Shown: positions 61,201 through 64,000 of the stretch, piece after piece
Numbering within the stretch: position 1 is the stretch's first letter
Layout of the letters: every line of letters starts with the position of its first letter
From: Stagnimonas sp.
GTDB lineage: Bacteria > Pseudomonadota > Gammaproteobacteria > Nevskiales > Nevskiaceae
NCBI GenBank assembly: GCA_030696045.1
Contig: JAUYNO010000104.1
Coordinates: 1 to 64,000, forward strand
Direction of reading: 5' to 3'
Length of the DNA stretch: 64,000 nucleotides
Translations under genes and position numbers: made by a program
Notes under the pieces: generated by a model
Databases searched by the model: none
The model's input: only the letters and a program-made list of their open reading frames with translations
Told to the model about the DNA's origin: nothing

Positions 61201-61801
61201 TGCCCTTGCCCGCCAGCTCCCAGGTCTTGCGCAGCTTGGTCAGCTCGGTCTCGCTGAGCAGGCCTTCCTCGATGGTGGACAGCATCTGGCCGACGCTGAT
61301 CTCGTCGTCGATGTCGACCTTGGCCGGCGTGCGGGTGGCGATGCGATGGCCGTGGGCGCGCTCGACTAGGTCGTCGATCATGCCGGTCAGGCCCAGCCGG
61401 GCGCCGTCGTTGGGGTGGTAGATGTACTCGACGCCCTGCGCGTGCAGTACCGCGATCTCTTCCGGCGTGATGGTGCCGCCGCCGCCGCCGAACACGCGGA
61501 TGTGGCTGGCGCCGCGCTGGCTAAGCATGTCCACCATGTACTTGAAGAACTCGTTGTGGCCGCCCTGGTAGCTGCTGAGCGCGATGCCGTCGGCGTCTTC
61601 CTGCAAGGCGGCGCGGACGATGTCCTCGACGCTGCGGTTGTGGCCCAGGTGGATCACTTCCGCGCCCTTGGCCTGGATCAGTCGGCGCATCACGTTGATG
61701 GCCGCGTCGTGGCCGTCGAACAGGCTGGCGGCGGTGACGAAGCGGAGCGGGGTGCTGGCCGCGGTATCGGATTCGGGCTGCGGTTCGACTTTGGCGTGCA
61801 T
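58274..61801 (-). CDS. icmF: Fused isobutyryl-CoA mutase (B12 domain, G-protein chaperone, mutase)
   Basis: 1175 residues in three parts: a cobalamin-binding domain with the ligand His in DGHDAA (28-33), a MeaB-like GTPase with Walker A GTGGAGKSS (208-216) and NKFD (348-351), and the mutase TIM barrel (about 590-1175). Active-site residues F636 (RMFAG) and Q823 (AQNTCIF) replace the Tyr and Arg of methylmalonyl-CoA mutase, the isobutyryl/n-butyryl-CoA signature. The enzyme interconverts isobutyryl-CoA and n-butyryl-CoA using adenosylcobalamin. Residues ~495-527, between the GTPase and mutase, come from a palindromic repeat. Known members are about 1090 residues, so ~80 are extra. Confidence 0.93.
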   Translation of the reverse strand: MHAKVEPQPESDTAASTPLRFVTAASLFDGHDAAINVMRRLIQAKGAEVIHLGHNRSVEDIVRAALQEDADGIALSSYQGGHNEFFKYMVDMLSQRGASHIRVFGGGGGTITPEEIAVLHAQGVEYIYHPNDGARLGLTGMIDDLVERAHGHRIATRTPAKVDIDDEISVGQMLSTIEEGLLSETELTKLRKTWELAGKGTPVIGFTGTGGAGKSSVVDELLLRFLEAFPQIRIAVLAVDPTRRRSGGALLGDRIRMNSLRNKRVFMRSMATRRQHAATSIVLKDCVGFLRGQGYDLVIVETAGIGQSDSEIVDLVDFPVYVMTSEYGAASQLEKIDMIDYAELVVLNKFDKRGAEDALRDVRKQWKRNRVAFQLRDEEVPVYPTIASQFNDPGVTWMFSNLCRLLRAKLNLPDAKWTPELDTTLKEPRATVLIPGQRTRYLAEIAEQGRAINAAAESQDESANKAQSMWEALSELADPKLPKPLDLYAADDLVAAGVGWASAHAAAAATTAASAEDGGPRPTPPDRSMLLLRQRYQTAIQQLDKDSIALLREWPARLKGVTDTHYTYEVRGKAVKGENYVESLSHQKIPKVAAPHFESWGELLRFLLKENLPGGYPYTAGIYPYRRVGEDPIRMFAGEGTPERTNRRFHYLSQSGSATRLSTAFDSVTLYGEDPETRPDIYGKIGNSGVSIATLDDMKKLYSGFDLCSPTTSVSMTINGPAPMILAMFMNTAIDQQVEKYLKADTARWAAAEKQIAELFKGKTRPSYSGELPPTNDGLGLALLGVTGDQLLDAETYARIKAETMSVVRGTVQADILKEDQAQNTCIFSTEFALRAMADIQEWFVEHQVQNFYSVSISGYHIAEAGANPISQLAFTLANGFTFVEYYLARGMRIDDFAPNLSFFFSNGMDPEYSVIGRVARRIWARAMKERYGGSARSQMMKYHIQTSGRSLHAQEIQFNDIRTTLQALYALFDNCNSLHTNAFDEAITTPTEDSVRRAVAIQLSINRELGLNFCENPWQGSFVIDQLTDLVEEAVYKEFEAISERGGVLGAMDTMYQRGKIQEESLYYEHKKYDGSLPLIGVNTFLPKDHGGEIATTIELIRSTEEEKGQQISNVASYRGQRNGIAPDSLKALQKTARERRNIFESLLEAVKYNSLGQISHALYEVGGEYRRNM
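60233..60312. repeat. Palindromic repeat inserted in-frame within icmF
   Basis: GGTGGGCCTCGGCCCACC (60233-60250) and GTGGGCT-GA-AGCCCAC (60290-60305) followed by CCTACGC form the two ends of an ~80-base element. The same class of ends (GTAGGG...GGTGGGC palindromes) is usually seen between genes. Here it is translated as an Ala/Pro-rich stretch without breaking the frame. Confidence 0.75.
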
Positions 61802-62036
61802 CGGTGGGCGTCTCCAGAGAGGCGCGGAGTATACGAATCGGGCCGGCCGGGCTCTTCATCCGAAAGGGCGAAAGCTGGCGCGAAGCAGTTCACGCCTGGT
61901 CACTCCAATCCTTTATTTTCCTGGGTCTGGCGGCTTGCGGCCGGGGCCGACGCGCGGTAAAAGTTTGACCAGGGAATTGTCGGCCGACCGCAACGTCCAG
62001 AGTGCGGCGGCCTACGGGCTTGGAAAAAGGGGGCTT

Positions 62037-63293
62037 ATGCGGTCGCTGTGGTCGCGGATGTGGAAGCAGCCATCAACGGTGGTGGAGGAACTGCAGCCGG
62101 CCTCCAACCGCTATGCCGACCAGTTGGAGCGCGGCTTCTGGTGGCTGCGCTTCTTCGACGACCTGGAACGCGAGTACCAGCGCGGTTTCATGGGCCTCAA
62201 CGCCCGGAGCATCCGCGTCGCGCAGTTGCTGGGCGTGCTGGGCATCCTCACCTTCATCGCTCTTGACCACTTGGCGCTGCAGCTGCTGCCGCCGAGGGTG
62301 TACCAGGTGCTCGGCCTGGTTTCGATTCCAGCCATGCTGGTGCCCTTCCTCGCCGCCCACCAGCAGCGGGGGTCGATCAACCTGCAGCGCATCTCGTTTG
62401 CCTCCACCCTGCTGCTCGGGCTGTCGATCATCTGGGTGATCTGGTACGGCGAGAAAACCATACCGGACCATGCCACCGAAGCGGTGCTGGTGCTGACGAT
62501 GTACCTGTACTTCCTGTCCGGCCTGCTCTGGACCCAGACCGTGGTCTGCGGCCTGTCGACCTGGGTCGCCTTCCTGCTGCCGGGCCTGATGCACGGACAT
62601 CCGCCGGACCTGGGGCTGGTCTACGACGGCTTTTACGTGGGCCTGGCCAATGCCATCGGCATGGTCGGTCGCTATGTCTTCGAATACCAGGACCGCCGGC
62701 AGTTCCTGATGCGCCTGGAGCTGCGCCACCTGGCCGAGAACGACGGCCTCACCGGTCTGCTCAACCGCCGCGCCTTCGGCCACCACGCCCAGGTGGCCTG
62801 GGCCCTGGCCAGCCGCGAGCACAAATCGGTGTCACTGCTGATCCTCGACCTGGATTTTCTCAAGGTCATCAACGACCGCCACGGGCATCTCACCGGCGAT
62901 GACTGCCTGCGCGAGGTCGCCGAGGCGCTGCGGCACCTGACCCGCCGTCCGCTGGATGCCGCCAGCCGCTTCGGCGGTGACGAGTTCGTCGCACTCTGGT
63001 ACGACGCCGATCCGGAGTGGATCGAGCTGCTGCAGGGTCTGCTCCAGCAGCAGCTGCGGCTGCGTGGCGGCCTGGCCGCCAAGGTGGAGTCGCTGGGCGT
63101 CACCGGCGGCGGCGTCCGCTGCTGGCCCTCGGTGCACCTGTCCTTCAACGACGCCCTGGCGGCCGCCGACGACCAGCTCTACGGCGGCAAGGAACGCGGT
63201 CGCGGCGTGATTACCTGGAGCCAGCTGGCGCCGCGCGCCGCCGGCACGGACGCGGCCGAGGATCTGACCGGCAGCCCGGTGGCGACCAGCTAG
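62037..63293 (+). CDS. Membrane-bound GGDEF diguanylate cyclase
   Basis: 418 residues. About six membrane helices (residues ~60-200) precede a GGDEF domain with the intact FGGDEFVAL signature and an N-terminal DGLTGLLNRRAF. It should make cyclic di-GMP from GTP. The I-site RxxD, usually five residues before the signature, is not clear (RPLDAASRFGGDEF has RPLD, which may serve). ATG 62037 is preceded by AAAAAGGGGG. Confidence 0.9.
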   Translation: MRSLWSRMWKQPSTVVEELQPASNRYADQLERGFWWLRFFDDLEREYQRGFMGLNARSIRVAQLLGVLGILTFIALDHLALQLLPPRVYQVLGLVSIPAMLVPFLAAHQQRGSINLQRISFASTLLLGLSIIWVIWYGEKTIPDHATEAVLVLTMYLYFLSGLLWTQTVVCGLSTWVAFLLPGLMHGHPPDLGLVYDGFYVGLANAIGMVGRYVFEYQDRRQFLMRLELRHLAENDGLTGLLNRRAFGHHAQVAWALASREHKSVSLLILDLDFLKVINDRHGHLTGDDCLREVAEALRHLTRRPLDAASRFGGDEFVALWYDADPEWIELLQGLLQQQLRLRGGLAAKVESLGVTGGGVRCWPSVHLSFNDALAAADDQLYGGKERGRGVITWSQLAPRAAGTDAAEDLTGSPVATS

Positions 63294-63324
63294 TCGGTGC
63301 TTGCGGCGCGCTTCGGGCCGAGGC

Positions 63325-64000
63325 TCAGGACGAGCAGCTCACCGAAATCTGCCGCTGCTCCGGGGGCGGTTCCAGCGCCAGATCCTCGTAGCCGGACTGC
63401 TCGGTGTAGGGCTGCGCCAGCACGCCCAACAGGCGCTCGCTGTAGGCGTAGTCACCGGCCTCGGCCAGGGTGATGGCACGTTGCGCCAGGTGGTTGCGCA
63501 AGACGTACAGGGGGTTCACCGCCTGCATCCGCCCGGCGCGCTCGGCGTCCACCGAGGCCTCGGCCCGCAGGCGGGCCCGGTAGTCGCTGATCCAGGCGTC
63601 GTAGCCGAGCGGATCGGCGATGTGGTCGCGGCCGGGGTCGAGCGCCTCGCTGTCGCTCCGCACCGCGGCCAGCCGGCGGAAGCTGAGCGTGAAGTCGGCG
63701 CGGGTCTTGTGCAGCAGGGTGAGAAAGCGGTTTATCAGCTCGGGGTCGCCGTCGCGGCGTTCACGCAGGCCCAGTTTGGCGCTCCAGCCGGCCACTGCGG
63801 CCTGCGCATAGGCGGGGCCGTAGGCGTCGAGGATGGCCGTGGCCTGCTCGACCGCCGCCTCGCGCCGCTCCGCCAGCAGCGGCAGGCAGGCATTGAGCAG
63901 CTGCGCGCAGTTCCATTGCCCGACGGCCGGCTGCCGGTCGTAGGCGTAGCGGCCGCCTTCGTCCGAGTGATTGCAGACATGGCCGGCATCGAAGGCATCG
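63325..64000 (-). CDS. selO: Protein adenylyltransferase SelO (C-terminal part; N-terminus outside window)
   Basis: The reading frame is open to the window's last base, so the gene start is beyond 64000. About 224 residues are visible, with HVCNHSDEGGRYAY, AVGQWNCAQLL, MQAVNPLYVLRNHLAQ and the ending VSCSS, all typical of SelO pseudokinases, which transfer AMP to proteins. The Cys third from the end replaces selenocysteine in the vertebrate protein. Confidence 0.92.
   Translation of the reverse strand, partial: DAFDAGHVCNHSDEGGRYAYDRQPAVGQWNCAQLLNACLPLLAERREAAVEQATAILDAYGPAYAQAAVAGWSAKLGLRERRDGDPELINRFLTLLHKTRADFTLSFRRLAAVRSDSEALDPGRDHIADPLGYDAWISDYRARLRAEASVDAERAGRMQAVNPLYVLRNHLAQRAITLAEAGDYAYSERLLGVLAQPYTEQSGYEDLALEPPPEQRQISVSCSS

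Overview
The window is about 64 kb of high-GC chromosomal DNA with very dense coding: short intergenic gaps, many 4-nt ATGA/GTGA start-stop overlaps and about 63 genes on both strands. The gene families point to a Gammaproteobacterium, most likely of the Lysobacterales (Xanthomonadales) type: DarP/YjgA, RraA, DsbB, class 2 PyrD, an LpxL-type acyltransferase, OmpA-family and DUF1289 proteins, GlyGly-CTERM-like sorting tails and a CopL-like protein. The species is not identifiable from the sequence alone. There are no rRNA, tRNA, CRISPR or transposase genes.

Layout. 1-7.1 kb: the 3' part of a long FabG4-type reductase gene, then ribA, an ABC1/UbiB-like gene and a DUF4198-like gene in overlapping order, then pyrD and an OmpA-family gene with a terminator. 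7.1-13.8 kb: a lipoprotein; a coupled trio (DUF1289, membrane protein, thioesterase); purB with a small downstream partner, divergent from fumC; and an AAA+ ATPase related to sigma-54 activators. 13.8-20.2 kb: a 1050-residue secreted BNR/FnIII/PKD protein with a C-terminal sorting signal, class I fumarase, dsbB, a lipoprotein and rraA. 20.1-22.7 kb: a block bounded by two copies of the rraA 3' end, holding a stand-alone LysR/OxyR-type helix-turn-helix protein and a divergent di-haem peroxidase-like protein. 22.7-31 kb: MATE transporter, OYE-type reductase, two lipoproteins, amidase, thioesterase, secreted trypsin-like protease with a Ser/Gly linker and sorting tail, and a YitT membrane protein.

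31-41.4 kb is a metal-resistance region: a CopL-like protein, a probable outer-membrane protein, a MerP-like HMA protein, a MerT-like membrane protein, a His-rich protein and czcCBA on the plus strand, facing chrA and a rhodanese-ChrB fusion on the minus strand. Its parts cover periplasmic metal binding, inner-membrane handling, trans-envelope RND efflux and chromate export. No metal regulator of the CzcRS, MerR or ArsR type is visible nearby.

41.6-56.7 kb is mixed housekeeping: an orphan ATP-grasp-like protein, a 60-residue Oxidored-like protein, GDSL esterase, a membrane protein with an HEWGH motif, MBL hydrolase, FAD oxidoreductase with a PaaI thioesterase, YhhN, fatty-acid hydroxylase, AraC regulator, DUF808, DarP, LpxL-like acyltransferase, PhoD-type phosphatase, a propeller-like protein and ThpR. 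57-58.2 kb is a two-gene unit of unknown function that looks lower in GC. 58.3-61.8 kb encodes fused isobutyryl-CoA mutase (IcmF), whose linker carries an in-frame palindromic repeat. The window closes with a membrane GGDEF protein and the C-terminal part of SelO.

The best candidates for something undescribed are the rraA-flanked HTH/peroxidase block, the metal cassette ahead of czcCBA, the AAA+ protein lacking GAFTGA and a DNA-binding domain, and the repeat inside icmF.
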